Below, one piece after another: positions 23,247-32,467 of a stretch of DNA of 64,000 bases. The notes under the pieces were generated by a model. It made no database searches and was not told the origin of the DNA. It worked only from the letters and a program-made list of their open reading frames with translations. A program made the translations under genes and the position numbers. Position 1 is the first letter of the stretch, and the number at the start of each line of letters is the position of its first letter. Origin of the DNA: Clostridia bacterium (lineage in GTDB: Bacteria; Bacillota; Clostridia; Christensenellales; UBA1242); NCBI GenBank assembly GCA_017501645.1, contig JAFVWN010000065.1:1-64000 (forward strand), read 5' to 3'.

Positions 23247-23291
23247 ATGCAAACTCAAAACAAGAAAACATTTGAGGAGAAAAGGATTATT

Positions 23292-23711
23292 ATGGAATTT
23301 GAAAAATATGCCACAGCATTAACCCTTTACAGCAAACACATTGCTCAACACGAAAAAAATTGTCAACAATTAACAACTGCCAAAATTTTCGCAGAGCTTT
23401 GTACTCAAAGAGTTTTAAATGCTAAAGGCAGAGAAAAAACTAAACAAATAAAAATTGCCAAACAAAAACAAGAACAATACGGAGATGTTGTTGAAAATTA
23501 TAATTCAACATATGAAAAATGTAGAGGTTGTCTACTTCTTGCAACTAAATGTGCACCATCTTCAAAAACAAAACAAGATGTTCTTGACACTCTTACATCT
23601 TTAGACTCTAAACATTTAAGTTATAGAGATGTTTGTTCTATTGTTTCTCGTTTCCTTGAAGCAGATATGGCAAATCTTAAAGAAACTGAAGAAGAACCTG
23701 CAAATGCATAA
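23292..23711 (+). CDS. Hypothetical helical protein
   Basis: The 139-residue, Lys/Gln-rich protein is predicted to be almost entirely helical, with scattered cysteines (including a CRGC pair near residue 75) and an acidic tail (ETEEEPANA). No signal peptide or membrane segment is seen. I do not recognise it. ATG 23292 is supported by AAAGGATTATT; the frame extends 45 bp upstream into the promoter. A terminator shared with the convergent neighbour follows. Confidence 0.65.
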   Translation: MEFEKYATALTLYSKHIAQHEKNCQQLTTAKIFAELCTQRVLNAKGREKTKQIKIAKQKQEQYGDVVENYNSTYEKCRGCLLLATKCAPSSKTKQDVLDTLTSLDSKHLSYRDVCSIVSRFLEADMANLKETEEEPANA

Positions 23712-23714
23712 AAC

Positions 23715-23754
23715 ACAAAAAGACTTTATCTAAATTTGATAAAGTCTTTTTTCT
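23715..23754. terminator. Bidirectional terminator
   Basis: AAAAGACTTTATC / GATAAAGTCTTTT hairpin with A and T runs between two convergent genes. Confidence 0.9.
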
Positions 23755-23756
23755 TT

Positions 23757-24170
23757 TTAAATATTACAAACATCAATCACTACATCATACAGCTTATCCA
23801 TAGAATTTTGCAAACTTAAATAAAAGCATCTGCCATCATACTTTTCATTATTTTTTCTAATAAGATTAAAGCCGTGCCAATCTTTTTCAATATTTATCAA
23901 TAAACTCTCAAAATCCATTGCTTCATAACTATTAACTTCTTTATAACAAAGTTCAATCCATACCCCACTTTTCATTTCTTCACGAGTTAGATCATCAATA
24001 CTGACACCAAATGCAGGCATTTCGTGAGAGTTTTGAGTAACTTCTCTAAGAGTTTGTATTATCAACTCAAACTTATCATCACCCCTTTGAAAAACAACCT
24101 CTCTTCCCTCAACAGTTGCAATAATGTTTTGAACATAATCAAAACTATCAATTATTTTTTCAAACTTCAT
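23757..24170 (-). CDS. Hypothetical cytoplasmic protein
   Basis: The 137-residue soluble protein starts at ATG 24170 with GGAGGGGCT as RBS; 28 extra N-terminal residues in the longer frame are hydrophobic only because the promoter region is AT-rich. Visible features are VEGREVVFQRGDDKFELIIQ and EMKSGVWIELCYKE. It has the mixed alpha/beta look of a small immunity or phage-type protein, but I do not recognise it. It has its own terminator on the shared hairpin downstream. Confidence 0.6.
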   Translation of the reverse strand: MKFEKIIDSFDYVQNIIATVEGREVVFQRGDDKFELIIQTLREVTQNSHEMPAFGVSIDDLTREEMKSGVWIELCYKEVNSYEAMDFESLLINIEKDWHGFNLIRKNNEKYDGRCFYLSLQNSMDKLYDVVIDVCNI

Positions 24171-24293
24171 AGCCCCTCCAAAATTTAGTAAATATATTAA
24201 ACTTAGTAAACATTTTAACAACATTATATAATCCCTTAACAATATTGTCTTCAAAAAATCAAAAATAATTCATCAATAATAAAATATTATGCA

Positions 24294-24318
24294 AAAAAAA
24301 TAGGCGATTGCCTATTTT
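24294..24318 (-). terminator. Terminator of the degV-family gene
   Basis: AAAATAGGC / GCCTATTTTT hairpin with an A run on the plus strand, abutting the stop. Confidence 0.8.
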
Positions 24319-25175
24319 TATCTTTTATCAGCTGTGTAACACATACACATATTTCCCGCTCCTCCGTGAGCCCCAACGATAACGCCAAGATAATCAACTA
24401 TAAATTCAACATCTTTAAATTTTTCGTCTTTACAAATCAAATCTCTAATAAAATCTGCCTCACTGTAACTATCACCGTGAAGAATGTAAACATACTTGCT
24501 TTCAAAATTATAATTTTCTTTAAAAAGCTCAGCCATTCTAACTAACGCTCTTTTTCTTGAAAACACTTTTTGTTTTTGAACAAATTTACCTTCATTATTT
24601 ACATAAATAATCGGCTTAATATTTAAAACATTTCCCACAAGCGCAACAATCTTTGAACATCTACCACTTCTTGCAAGAGTCTTTAAGTCTTCTGGAGAAA
24701 AGTTCAAAACAACTCTTTCCTTTAAGTTTTCTGCATACTCAACAAGTTCTTCAAAAGTTTTGCCCTCTTTCATTTTGTTGTAAACTTCTTTTAGGATAAT
24801 CGCTTGAGCTCCAGAGCCTGTTAGAGTGTCCACAACATACACCCTATTCCCTCCAAGCGCATTTACTTTTTCAGCGGCATCTTTTGCACATTTATTTGTT
24901 CCACTTATTGCACCGTCAAATCCAATATGTAAAACATCCCCATCTTTTACAAGCTCTTTAAAATACTCTTCAAACTCATATTCATTAATCAAACTGGTTT
25001 TGAACATATCCCCTTTCTTTATTGCATCATAAAATTGCATTAAGGAAATATCTGCAACATCCTCTTTTTTTGTTTCGTTATATAGTTTGAGCGAAATATG
25101 TTTTATCCCCTTTTTATCAAGTTCCTCAAGAGGTATATCACAAGCGTTTTCTGCAGATAGAATAATGTTTTTCAT
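24318..25175 (-). CDS. DegV family fatty-acid-binding protein (FakB-like)
   Basis: DegV/FakB proteins hold a fatty acid for phosphorylation by FakA, feeding phospholipid synthesis. The 285-residue protein has the two-domain DegV pattern: an N-terminal IILSAENACDIP segment, TSLINEYEFEEYF with the lipid-contacting TS pair, HIGFDGAISGT, and a C-terminal VGAHGGAGNMCMCY. The usual start DSTCDL reads SAENACD here. RBS AAGGAG lies 6 bp from ATG 25175. No fakA is in the window. Confidence 0.9.
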   Translation of the reverse strand: MKNIILSAENACDIPLEELDKKGIKHISLKLYNETKKEDVADISLMQFYDAIKKGDMFKTSLINEYEFEEYFKELVKDGDVLHIGFDGAISGTNKCAKDAAEKVNALGGNRVYVVDTLTGSGAQAIILKEVYNKMKEGKTFEELVEYAENLKERVVLNFSPEDLKTLARSGRCSKIVALVGNVLNIKPIIYVNNEGKFVQKQKVFSRKRALVRMAELFKENYNFESKYVYILHGDSYSEADFIRDLICKDEKFKDVEFIVDYLGVIVGAHGGAGNMCMCYTADKR

Positions 25176-25325
25176 AATAACTCCTTAAAAATAAACTAGA
25201 ATACTACGCAATCTAGTATTAAAAACCATTTTAAACATTTGTTAATGTTCTGTCAATCAATATATAAAAAAAATTGCAAAACTAAAAACTATATGATAAA
25301 ATATTATTAATAGGAAACATTTTTT

Positions 25326-25850
25326 ATGAATAATGAAACTTATAAAAATTTATTAAAAAACTACAAACTTCCTCGCATAAGTGAAATTCCCGACCTAGAA
25401 CTTTATATGGACCAAGTTCTAATTTATGTCAAGAAGTATTTTTCCGTATTCCCTTACGAATCAGAAAGTAGCTTTATTACACCATCTATGATAAACAACT
25501 ATGTCAAAAGCGGACTTATGCCGGCCCCTATCGGCAAAAAATACACCAGAAGACATATTGCATACATTTTATCCATCTTCTTTTTAAAACAAATATTTTC
25601 GCTTGAAGAAGTCAAGATTTTTATGGCTATTGAGATAAAAAACAGCAATGAAAAAAGTGCATATGAACACTTTTGTGACAATCTCGAACAAGAACTTAAT
25701 AATTGTGTTTTTAAAGATAATCCAATAAAAAAAGCTGTTGAAAGTGAAACAAACTCAACCCTTCACCACGCCGCATTATCTATTGCAAATAAACTATATG
25801 CTCAATCACTAATAAAACTTCAATTAAAATCAAAAATTAATAAGCAATAA
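25326..25850 (+). CDS. DUF1836 domain protein
   Basis: The 174-residue protein matches the DUF1836 (YkrK-like) pattern: LPRISEIPDLELYMDQVL, ITPSMINNYVKSGLMPAPIG and KKYTRRHIAYIL. The middle segment resembles a MerR-type winged helix, so DNA binding is likely but unproven. An extended -10 (TATGATAAAAT, about 25293-25303) and AGGAAAC lie upstream of ATG 25326. It is monocistronic. Confidence 0.85.
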   Translation: MNNETYKNLLKNYKLPRISEIPDLELYMDQVLIYVKKYFSVFPYESESSFITPSMINNYVKSGLMPAPIGKKYTRRHIAYILSIFFLKQIFSLEEVKIFMAIEIKNSNEKSAYEHFCDNLEQELNNCVFKDNPIKKAVESETNSTLHHAALSIANKLYAQSLIKLQLKSKINKQ

Positions 25851-25882
25851 AAAAACTATTAGAACCACTCTAATAGTTTTTT
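25851..25882 (+). terminator. Terminator of the DUF1836 gene
   Basis: AAAAAACTATTAGA / TCTAATAGTTTTTT hairpin; it may also serve the convergent gene at 25930. Confidence 0.85.
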
Positions 25883-25929
25883 ATTTGTAATTTTTATTAT
25901 TATTTATTATCTTTTTTACATCTTAGTTA

Positions 25930-26538
25930 TTAAAACATATAACTATCTTTTTTCTCAACCTGATTTTTTACAACTTTAATGCCTCGCTTTTTAAACTCTT
26001 TGTCCACTATTTTTTCGAGTTTTTTAACAGCTTTATCCATATCATCTGTATAAATAACATAGTCGTAGTGCTTTCGTTGAGCATTTTCATAATCGACTCT
26101 ATCAAAAAGCCTGATGGCAATTGTTTGTTCGTTTTCTCCCCTCTCTCTAAGTCTATCAAACAATATACCACGATTTTTTACAGTAACATATACACCAACA
26201 ATGTCTATGTCTCTTTTTCTCATTTCCTTATAACTGTCAACATCAATATCCTTGATTGCAACACAACCATCTTTGATTGCATTTTCATAAGAATCAAGAC
26301 CTGTACCATAATATTGTTGGTCTTTATGAACTTTATTATATTCTAAGAAAAAGTTTTCCTTAATTTTTTCTTCAAATTGACTTTTTGTTAGATAAATATA
26401 TGTTCCATTAACTTCTTTTTTTCTTAATTTTCTAGTTGTATATGATTGAATTTTCCTCACATTTGGAAATCTTTCAATAACACTATAAAGTAATGGTGTT
26501 TTTCCTGAACCAGATGGCCCTGACATTATAATAAACAT
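25930..26538 (-). CDS. Guanylate kinase-like protein
   Basis: The 202-residue P-loop kinase has GPSGSGKTPLLYSV at residues 7-20, the GMP-binding SYTTRKLRKKEVNG segment and YYGTGLDSYENA, so it belongs to the guanylate kinase family (GMP to GDP). It differs from housekeeping Gmk: the position after GKT is Pro, and the usual VLDIDVQGA core reads IKDIDVDSY. It could be the only gmk or a divergent paralogue. ATG 26538 follows AAAGGAG; it lies 2 bp downstream of pepF and is co-transcribed with it. Confidence 0.8.
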   Translation of the reverse strand: MFIIMSGPSGSGKTPLLYSVIERFPNVRKIQSYTTRKLRKKEVNGTYIYLTKSQFEEKIKENFFLEYNKVHKDQQYYGTGLDSYENAIKDGCVAIKDIDVDSYKEMRKRDIDIVGVYVTVKNRGILFDRLRERGENEQTIAIRLFDRVDYENAQRKHYDYVIYTDDMDKAVKKLEKIVDKEFKKRGIKVVKNQVEKKDSYMF

Positions 26539-26540
26539 AT

Positions 26541-28301
26541 TTACTCCTTTGTTAGTTCTTCAAATTCTTTTAATAGTGACTTATAAAGCTCAAATGCACC
26601 TTGTAATGTTTGTTTCTTGGTTAAATCCACACCAACAGTCTTTAAAAGTTCTACTGGAGGTATACTACTTCCTGCAGATAAAAAGTTTTTGTATTTTTTC
26701 AAATACTCTTTATCCCCTTTTAAAATGTTTTGAGCGATTGTACAAGCAGAAATAAAGCCTGTAGAATACTTATAAACATAATATGGTCTATAAAAGTGAG
26801 GAATCCTGCTCCATTCGTAGCAAGAATATTCTGTAGCCTTTGCAACATCTCCAAAATAAGAAGCTTGCAATTCTTTGTATTTTTCGTTTAAATCCTCTAC
26901 CAAAATAGGTTTCTTTTGCTCAACTGTCGTATACACATAATGTTCAAACTCGCTAAACATTGTTTGCCTGTATAAAGTTGTATAAAAATTGCTCAAAAGT
27001 TGGTGCACAAAATACAACTTTTCTTGCTTTTCTTTTGCATTATTAAGCATAAAGTTAACAAGTAAAATCTCATTTACTATAGATGCAACTTCACAAGCAA
27101 AAATACTTGAATCGCTTTTTGTAATTGGCTGAGTATTGTCTGTATAATAGCTATGCATTGCGTGACCAAGCTCGTGAGCCAATGTTGAAACGCTTGAAAA
27201 TTCATCTGTGTGGTTAAGAAGCACATATGGATGATATCCATATACGCCCACGCAGAAACCACCACTGGTTTTTGCTGGCTTTTCATAAACATCAATCCAA
27301 CCCCCAGCTATTGCCTTTTCCAAAACGCTGGTATAATCTTTGCCCATAATTTGAAGAGCTTCTAGAACAATTTTTGTGGCCTCTTCATAGGTGTATTTCT
27401 TATCTACTTTACCCATTTCTAGATAGTTGTCATAATAATAAAAATCTTTTATTCCTAAAGCTTTTTTCTTAACCCTTTCAAACTCATAAAATAATGGAAT
27501 ATTCTCTCTTACCGTTTCAATAAGTGTTTTAAGCACTTTGGGAGAGGTTTTATCATTATTACAACATCTATCAAGAACAGACTTATACTTTTTAATGTTG
27601 GTAAAAAACATTGTCTCTTGCACATCATTTAAGTAAAGCCCACCAAGTGTATAGTTAAAGTCCGCAAAAGCTTTATGCATCATATTATATGCCTGTTTTC
27701 TAACTTTTGCATCCTCATCTCTAATTAGCACCGAATATGTTGCGTGAGTTAATTTTACTTTTCCATTTTTTGTTTTAATGTCACCAAACTTCAAGTCTAT
27801 ATCATTAAAATTATCAAAAGTTTCACCAAAGCCACCAAATGATGCATTTTTATTAAGAACAGCAGATATTTTTTCGTTCAAAATATGCTTCTTGTCTTTC
27901 ACTATATCTTCAAGCATTATATTATATTCTTCAAAATCTTTCTGTTTAGAAAACTCTAGTAAAACCTCTTTCTTATTTGAAGAAATCTCAGGAGTAATAA
28001 AGCTTAATTTTGGAGCAATTTCTTGTGCAAAAATTTGATACTCACTCTCAATTTTTCTAGAAAATAAATCTTTTCCATCAAGAGACTTTCTTAAAAATAA
28101 ATAACAACCAAACCTGGTTTCCAACTCTTCTAGTTCCTTTGCCTCTTTTAAGTAAGAAAGTAGTCCTTGTCTTGTTTTCAATTTGCCTTTATAATTTAGC
28201 ATACCTATTTGAATGGTTTTAATTTTTTCAAAATCGGCATATACTTCATCTTCTGTTTTATATAAATCTCTTAAGTCCCAATCTGTTTTAATTTTATTCA
28301 T
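26541..28301 (-). CDS. pepF: Oligoendopeptidase F (M3 family)
   Basis: A cytoplasmic zinc metallopeptidase that trims short peptides. The 586-residue protein has the catalytic HExxH as TLAHELGHAMHSYY (near residue 370), the third zinc ligand region FACEVASIVNE, and the C-terminal YKYSTGFISACTIAQ motif of PepF/M3B enzymes. RBS GGAGATAAAT precedes ATG 28301, and a consensus promoter lies 20-45 bp upstream. It leads a two-gene operon with the guanylate kinase-like gene. Confidence 0.95.
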   Translation of the reverse strand: MNKIKTDWDLRDLYKTEDEVYADFEKIKTIQIGMLNYKGKLKTRQGLLSYLKEAKELEELETRFGCYLFLRKSLDGKDLFSRKIESEYQIFAQEIAPKLSFITPEISSNKKEVLLEFSKQKDFEEYNIMLEDIVKDKKHILNEKISAVLNKNASFGGFGETFDNFNDIDLKFGDIKTKNGKVKLTHATYSVLIRDEDAKVRKQAYNMMHKAFADFNYTLGGLYLNDVQETMFFTNIKKYKSVLDRCCNNDKTSPKVLKTLIETVRENIPLFYEFERVKKKALGIKDFYYYDNYLEMGKVDKKYTYEEATKIVLEALQIMGKDYTSVLEKAIAGGWIDVYEKPAKTSGGFCVGVYGYHPYVLLNHTDEFSSVSTLAHELGHAMHSYYTDNTQPITKSDSSIFACEVASIVNEILLVNFMLNNAKEKQEKLYFVHQLLSNFYTTLYRQTMFSEFEHYVYTTVEQKKPILVEDLNEKYKELQASYFGDVAKATEYSCYEWSRIPHFYRPYYVYKYSTGFISACTIAQNILKGDKEYLKKYKNFLSAGSSIPPVELLKTVGVDLTKKQTLQGAFELYKSLLKEFEELTKE

Positions 28302-28318
28302 ATTTATCTCCTATATTA

Positions 28319-28347
28319 ATTATAACCAAAACAATCATAAAAGACAA
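28319..28347 (-). promoter_or_regulatory. Promoter of pepF
   Basis: TTGTCT (28342-28347), 17 bp, TATAAT (28319-28324) on the minus strand. Confidence 0.75.
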
Positions 28348-28360
28348 ACAATTTTAAGCA

Positions 28361-28388
28361 TAAAAAAAATCAGGCTTTCGCCTGATTT
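28361..28388 (-). terminator. Terminator of the DUF378 gene
   Basis: AAATCAGGC / GCCTGATTT with an A run on the plus strand (T run on the minus). Confidence 0.85.
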
Positions 28389-28395
28389 ATCTGTT

Positions 28396-28629
28396 TTACA
28401 CTTTTTTGGTTTTTACATTTGAATCTTTTGAGAAAAGTCTTGTTCTTCTCATAATAAGTTGAATAAGCATCCATACACCAGCAAGACCAACAATTGCATA
28501 AAGAATTCTTGTAACTATTCCAACGCCAAAAATCCAAGTCACTAAGTTCCAAGAGAATACGCCAACTAAAAACCAGTTAACACATCCAAAAATCATTATT
28601 GATAAAGCCACAATATTTGCAATTATCAT
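28396..28629 (-). CDS. DUF378 small membrane protein (YuzA-like)
   Basis: The 77-residue protein has two transmembrane helices and the DUF378 core (IFGCVNWFLVGVFSWNLVTWIFG, then RILYAIVGLAGVWML). ATG 28629 follows GAGGAGGGGAAAT; the longer frame adds residues upstream of this RBS. The tail is basic and presumably cytoplasmic. Family function is unknown. It has its own terminator and lies downstream of secG. Confidence 0.88.
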   Translation of the reverse strand: MIIANIVALSIMIFGCVNWFLVGVFSWNLVTWIFGVGIVTRILYAIVGLAGVWMLIQLIMRRTRLFSKDSNVKTKKV

Positions 28630-28723
28630 ATATTTCCCCTCCTCTAGTTTAGTTAAAAATAGTATGTAACTCAAATAAAAAAACTATACAAAAAAGATTT
28701 TGTTTTAAAAAAAAGCACAAAAA

Positions 28724-28750
28724 AAACAGTAACGAAAGTTACTGTTTTGA
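28724..28750 (-). terminator. Terminator of secG
   Basis: AAACAGTAAC-GAAA-GTTACTGTTT, a GNRA-capped hairpin with T run. Confidence 0.85.
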
Positions 28751-28756
28751 TTTTGA

Positions 28757-29095
28757 TTAAATAGTTCCATTATAAATAGAGTTTATAACAAGGAATGCAA
28801 CGCAAAGAACAAGAATTGTGATAGAAATAGCAATTGTCCATTTCTTAATCTTGCCTTGTAAAGATTCACCTTTATTTCTGTTATAGAAAGTATCAGCTTG
28901 ACCAGTGATAGCGTTAGTACCACCTTCAGCATCACTCTTTTGACATAATGAAGCAATAATTAAAAAGATTGCACAAGCACAAATCAAGCAGGCTAAAACA
29001 ATTTTAATAATAGGGAAAGATTTAACAATCCATTCAGCTCTCGCAGTGTCTTCACTTGCCATAAGGTTAACTATATTGATAAAATTTTGATTCAT
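28757..29095 (-). CDS. secG: Protein translocase subunit SecG
   Basis: SecG stabilises the SecYEG channel in the cytoplasmic membrane. The 112-residue protein has two transmembrane helices joined by the short Gly-rich loop GGTNAITGQADTFYNRNKGE, the SecG signature. It has a longer N-terminus than the usual ~75-residue protein. ATG 29095 has GGAGG 5 bp upstream; the TTG at 29107 does not. In many Firmicutes secG is next to rnr-smpB-ssrA, which here are ~24 kb away. Confidence 0.88.
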   Translation of the reverse strand: MNQNFINIVNLMASEDTARAEWIVKSFPIIKIVLACLICACAIFLIIASLCQKSDAEGGTNAITGQADTFYNRNKGESLQGKIKKWTIAISITILVLCVAFLVINSIYNGTI

Positions 29096-29161
29096 AATCT
29101 CCTCCAAAAACGCCAGTATTATAGCACATATACACTATTTGTGCAAGCACTTTTATACTAT

Positions 29162-29389
29162 TTATAATACAAAATAAACCACAGCCATTGCAATAAGAGC
29201 AATTATCATAACAACAAAGGCTATTTTAGTAAGAGTTTTGTTTCCACCAATCCATTTGCCACCATTTTTTCCGTCAAGGAACAAAATCATACAAAAGAAA
29301 GCAAACAAACTAACATATAGAATAGTCAACTTCTTTTCTTGAGTTGTTTGTGCAAGTAGCAGATTAAAATTAAAAATTAGATACTGCAT
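29162..29389 (-). CDS. Hypothetical small membrane protein
   Basis: The 75-residue protein has two predicted membrane helices (about 22-38 and 55-74) separated by DGKNGGKWIGGNKTLTK. AAGGAAG lies upstream of the ATG. It sits 65 bp upstream of secG on the same strand and may be co-transcribed. The family is not recognised. Confidence 0.65.
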   Translation of the reverse strand: MQYLIFNFNLLLAQTTQEKKLTILYVSLFAFFCMILFLDGKNGGKWIGGNKTLTKIAFVVMIIALIAMAVVYFVL

Positions 29390-29456
29390 AACTCTTCCTT
29401 TAGTTTTTTCTTAAATTTTAGCACGAAGCAGTAGTTTTGTCAATATCTAACAAGTT

Positions 29457-30170
29457 CTAGCTGTTGCAAATTTTGGCAAATTCATTAGGGTCTTTACTAG
29501 CCCCACCAACTAAAAGTCCATCAACACTCTCTAGTGCAAGAATTTCTTCCGCATTAGAAACTTTAACGCTTCCGCCATAAAGCACTTCAGGCATATAACC
29601 TATAACCTTTCTTGCTTCCTCTTTAATTACTTTTGTGACAGGTTCAATGTCTTCAGTTTTCATTGTTTTTCCTGTTCCAATAGCCCAAACTGGTTCAAAA
29701 GCAATTATCAATTTCTCTCCAGCATCAACTCCATCAAGAAGAACTTCAATTTGCTTTTTGATATTTTCTTCAAATCCATCTCCGCCATCATCAGCAAGAC
29801 AAACAATAACCGCCAAACCTTCCTTATGAGCCTGTTTAATTTTTTTATTAACAATCTCATCAGTTTCACCATAGTATCTTCTTCTTTCACTATGGCCAAG
29901 AATTACCATATCTGCCCCAGCACTCTTGAGCATTTTAGCACTTACTTCACCAGTATAAGCACCCTCTTCCTCATCTGCACAGTTTTGAGCACCCACAAAA
30001 ATATCAGTGTCTTCCAAAAGTTCTTCCATTGGCTTAATACCAACAAAACTTGGACAAACTGCAATATTATGTTTACTTTCTGCAACTAAAGACTTAAACT
30101 CTTCAGCATATTCCTCAACTTCTTCAATGGTTTTAAACATTTTAAAGTTTGCAACAACCCACTTTCTCAT
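29457..30170 (-). CDS. tpiA: Triosephosphate isomerase
   Basis: TpiA interconverts dihydroxyacetone phosphate and glyceraldehyde 3-phosphate. The ~237-residue barrel shows the substrate lysine in VANFKMFKT (the usual GNWKMN is altered here), the catalytic His in ILGHSERR, the catalytic Glu in AFEPVWAIGTGK, and the phosphate-binding YGGSV and GLLVGGAS loops. ATG 30170 follows GGAGTT; a longer frame reads into pgk. It lies 10 bp after pgk in a glycolytic operon. Confidence 0.96.
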   Translation of the reverse strand: MRKWVVANFKMFKTIEEVEEYAEEFKSLVAESKHNIAVCPSFVGIKPMEELLEDTDIFVGAQNCADEEEGAYTGEVSAKMLKSAGADMVILGHSERRRYYGETDEIVNKKIKQAHKEGLAVIVCLADDGGDGFEENIKKQIEVLLDGVDAGEKLIIAFEPVWAIGTGKTMKTEDIEPVTKVIKEEARKVIGYMPEVLYGGSVKVSNAEEILALESVDGLLVGGASKDPNEFAKICNS

Positions 30171-30180
30171 AGCCAACTCC

Positions 30181-31365
30181 TTATTTATCCTCAAGCATCT
30201 CAACGCCAGGAAGAACAGCACCTTCCAAGAACTTCAATGTTGCTCCACCACCAGTTGAAAGGTGAGTAACTTTTGAAGCGTAACCAAGTTCTGTAATAGC
30301 AGCAACACTATCACCACCGCCTACAACACTTACAGCATCACTCTTAGCAACAGCTTTTGCAATTTTCTTAGTTCCTTTTTGGAATTTTTTGAACTCATAA
30401 ACACCTAAAGGTCCATTCCAAACAATAGTTTTTGCTTTCTTGATTTCTTTAGCAAACAACTTTCTTGTCTTGTTTCCAATATCCATACCTTGGAAACCAT
30501 CAGGAATATTGAAAGCATCAACTTGTTTAGCTTTTGCATCTGGAGAAAACTCATTTGCAATCACCACATCAACAGGAAGAACAACTTTTACATTAAGTTT
30601 TTCAGCTTCTTCTAAAATGCTTTTTGCAACATTAATTTTATCTTCTTCGTATCTGCTCATACCAAGCTTTCCGCCAAGAGCAGCAATAAAGGTGTACGCC
30701 ATTGCACCACCAATTAAAAAGACATTTGCCTTTTTTAAAAGTTTAGCAATAACACCAATCTTGTCACTAATCTTAGCACCACCAAGAACAACAACAAATG
30801 GAGGTTCTGCGCCATCCACAGCTTTAGATAAAGAAACAATTTCTTTACTCATTAAAAATCCTGCAACTGCTGGTAAATGACGAGCAATGCCTGCGGTTGA
30901 AGCGTGTGCTCTATGCGCAGTACCGAATGCATCATTTACATAAATATCAGCAAGGTTTGCTAGGTCTTTAGCAAAGTTGTCATCATTCTCCTCTTCTTCT
31001 TTATAGAAGCGAATATTTTCAAGCATAACAATTTCGCCATTCTCCATTTCACCAGTAAGTTTCTTTGCACTTTCACCAATAGCATCACTAGCAAGTTTAA
31101 CCGGAACACCTAAGATTTCTTGTAATCTTTTTGCCACTGGAGCAAGAGAAAATTTTGGATTAAACATTCCCTTTGGTCTACCCAAGTGAGAGCACAAGAT
31201 AACTTTAGCTCCTTGGTGAACTAAATAATTAATTGTAGGCACTGCAGCCATAATTCTTGTATCGTCTAAAATTTTATTACTTTCGTCCATAGGGACATTG
31301 AAGTCTACACGGACAAAAACTTTTTTGCCAACAACTTCTATATCTTTAAATGTTTTTTTATTCAT
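30181..31365 (-). CDS. pgk: Phosphoglycerate kinase
   Basis: Pgk makes ATP from 1,3-bisphosphoglycerate. The 394-residue, two-domain enzyme has the N-terminal RVDFNVPMDE motif, the substrate-binding HLGRPKG, and the C-terminal nucleotide-binding VVGGGDSVAAI and LSTGGGATLKFLEG. It is the first gene of pgk-tpiA and is led by a consensus promoter and RBS GAGGTG. GAPDH, usually the upstream partner, is absent from the window. Confidence 0.97.
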   Translation of the reverse strand: MNKKTFKDIEVVGKKVFVRVDFNVPMDESNKILDDTRIMAAVPTINYLVHQGAKVILCSHLGRPKGMFNPKFSLAPVAKRLQEILGVPVKLASDAIGESAKKLTGEMENGEIVMLENIRFYKEEEENDDNFAKDLANLADIYVNDAFGTAHRAHASTAGIARHLPAVAGFLMSKEIVSLSKAVDGAEPPFVVVLGGAKISDKIGVIAKLLKKANVFLIGGAMAYTFIAALGGKLGMSRYEEDKINVAKSILEEAEKLNVKVVLPVDVVIANEFSPDAKAKQVDAFNIPDGFQGMDIGNKTRKLFAKEIKKAKTIVWNGPLGVYEFKKFQKGTKKIAKAVAKSDAVSVVGGGDSVAAITELGYASKVTHLSTGGGATLKFLEGAVLPGVEMLEDK

Positions 31366-31404
31366 TATAATTACACCTCACACAAAAATTTCTTTTGTAC
31401 TTAT

Positions 31405-31434
31405 ATTTTATCAAAAACCAAAATGTATTGTCAA
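31405..31434 (-). promoter_or_regulatory. Promoter of pgk-tpiA
   Basis: TTGACA (31429-31434), 18 bp, TAAAAT (31405-31410) on the minus strand, with TGA just before the -10. Confidence 0.8.
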
Positions 31435-31485
31435 ACAACTTATATATTTAGTAATATATAATTTGCCTTTTCAGTTTTTTTTTGC

Positions 31486-32427
31486 TTAATTATTAAAAAT
31501 TTCTCTTAAAATTTGTTTTACTGCATCAATTCTTTCTTCTTTTAAGAGCTTTGCCCTAGTTTCAGGAGCGACTTTAATCTTCTTTAAATAAAATGCGATA
31601 TGAGTTCTCATATTCAAAACAACAAACTTTTCGCTATAATGTTTTAAGAGGTAATCAATATGAAAAAAGATATCTTGAAGCTTGTTTGTTGGCATTTTAT
31701 TTTCTAATATTTCCGCAAAAACTTCAGGTCTTCCAAGAGCCCCTCTTGCAATCATAACCCCGTCAGCATTTGTTACTTTTAAAATGTTTTCGTAACTTTC
31801 TCTATCAACACAATCGCCACTTACAATCACAGGTATAGACACTGCTTCTTTAACAGCTTTTGCAATCATTAAATCCGCCTTTCCGCTATAACCTTGAACC
31901 TTTGTTCTTGCGTGTATTGTAATAGCACTTGCCCCTGCCTTTTCCATAGCTTTTGCAAACTCTACGGCATTAATAGAATTTTCATCAATTCCACTTCTAA
32001 ACTTAACAGTAATTGGTCTGTCAGTAGCTCTTACACAAGCTTTTACAATTTCACTAGCCTTATCAATATCCGCCATAAGTGCAGAGCCTTCCCCATTACC
32101 ATAAATCTTAGGCGCAGGACACCCCATATTTATATCAATAATATCAAATTTTTCTAAGCAAGGAAGTTTAATCGCTTCATAAAAAACTTCTGGCTCACTT
32201 CCAAAAAGTTGAACAGCACAAGGCTCTTCATTTTTTGCAGTAATAAGTAAATCTTCAGTTTTTTTGTTACCATATGTTAGAGCTTTCGCACTCACCATTT
32301 CAGTAAAAGTAAGCCCTGCACCATATTTTTTTGCAAGACATCTAAAACCAACATCACTATAACCCGCAATTGGTGCAAGCATTAGATTGTTTTTTAATTC
32401 TACATTTTTAATTATTAGTTTTTTCAT
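31486..32427 (-). CDS. tRNA-dihydrouridine synthase (DusB type)
   Basis: The FMN enzyme reduces uridines in tRNA loops. The 313-residue protein has the N-terminal LAPIAGYSDVGFR, the FTEMVSAKAL segment, the catalytic Cys in INMGCPAPKIYGNGEG near residue 102, and the FMN phosphate-binding VIVSGDCVDRES and GVMIARGALGRP. These fit DusB of Firmicutes. It lies 41 bp downstream of the SpoVB-like gene and is probably the last gene of that transcript. Confidence 0.92.
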   Translation of the reverse strand: MKKLIIKNVELKNNLMLAPIAGYSDVGFRCLAKKYGAGLTFTEMVSAKALTYGNKKTEDLLITAKNEEPCAVQLFGSEPEVFYEAIKLPCLEKFDIIDINMGCPAPKIYGNGEGSALMADIDKASEIVKACVRATDRPITVKFRSGIDENSINAVEFAKAMEKAGASAITIHARTKVQGYSGKADLMIAKAVKEAVSIPVIVSGDCVDRESYENILKVTNADGVMIARGALGRPEVFAEILENKMPTNKLQDIFFHIDYLLKHYSEKFVVLNMRTHIAFYLKKIKVAPETRAKLLKEERIDAVKQILREIFNN

Positions 32428-32467
32428 AAATATATTATAACAAATTAGTTATAACAATGAAACATTT

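Noticed and set aside
25930..26538. Calling this gene gmk outright
   Set aside because: The core motifs fit, but the P-loop and the DIDVQG-type motif deviate, so a paralogue cannot be excluded without the rest of the genome.
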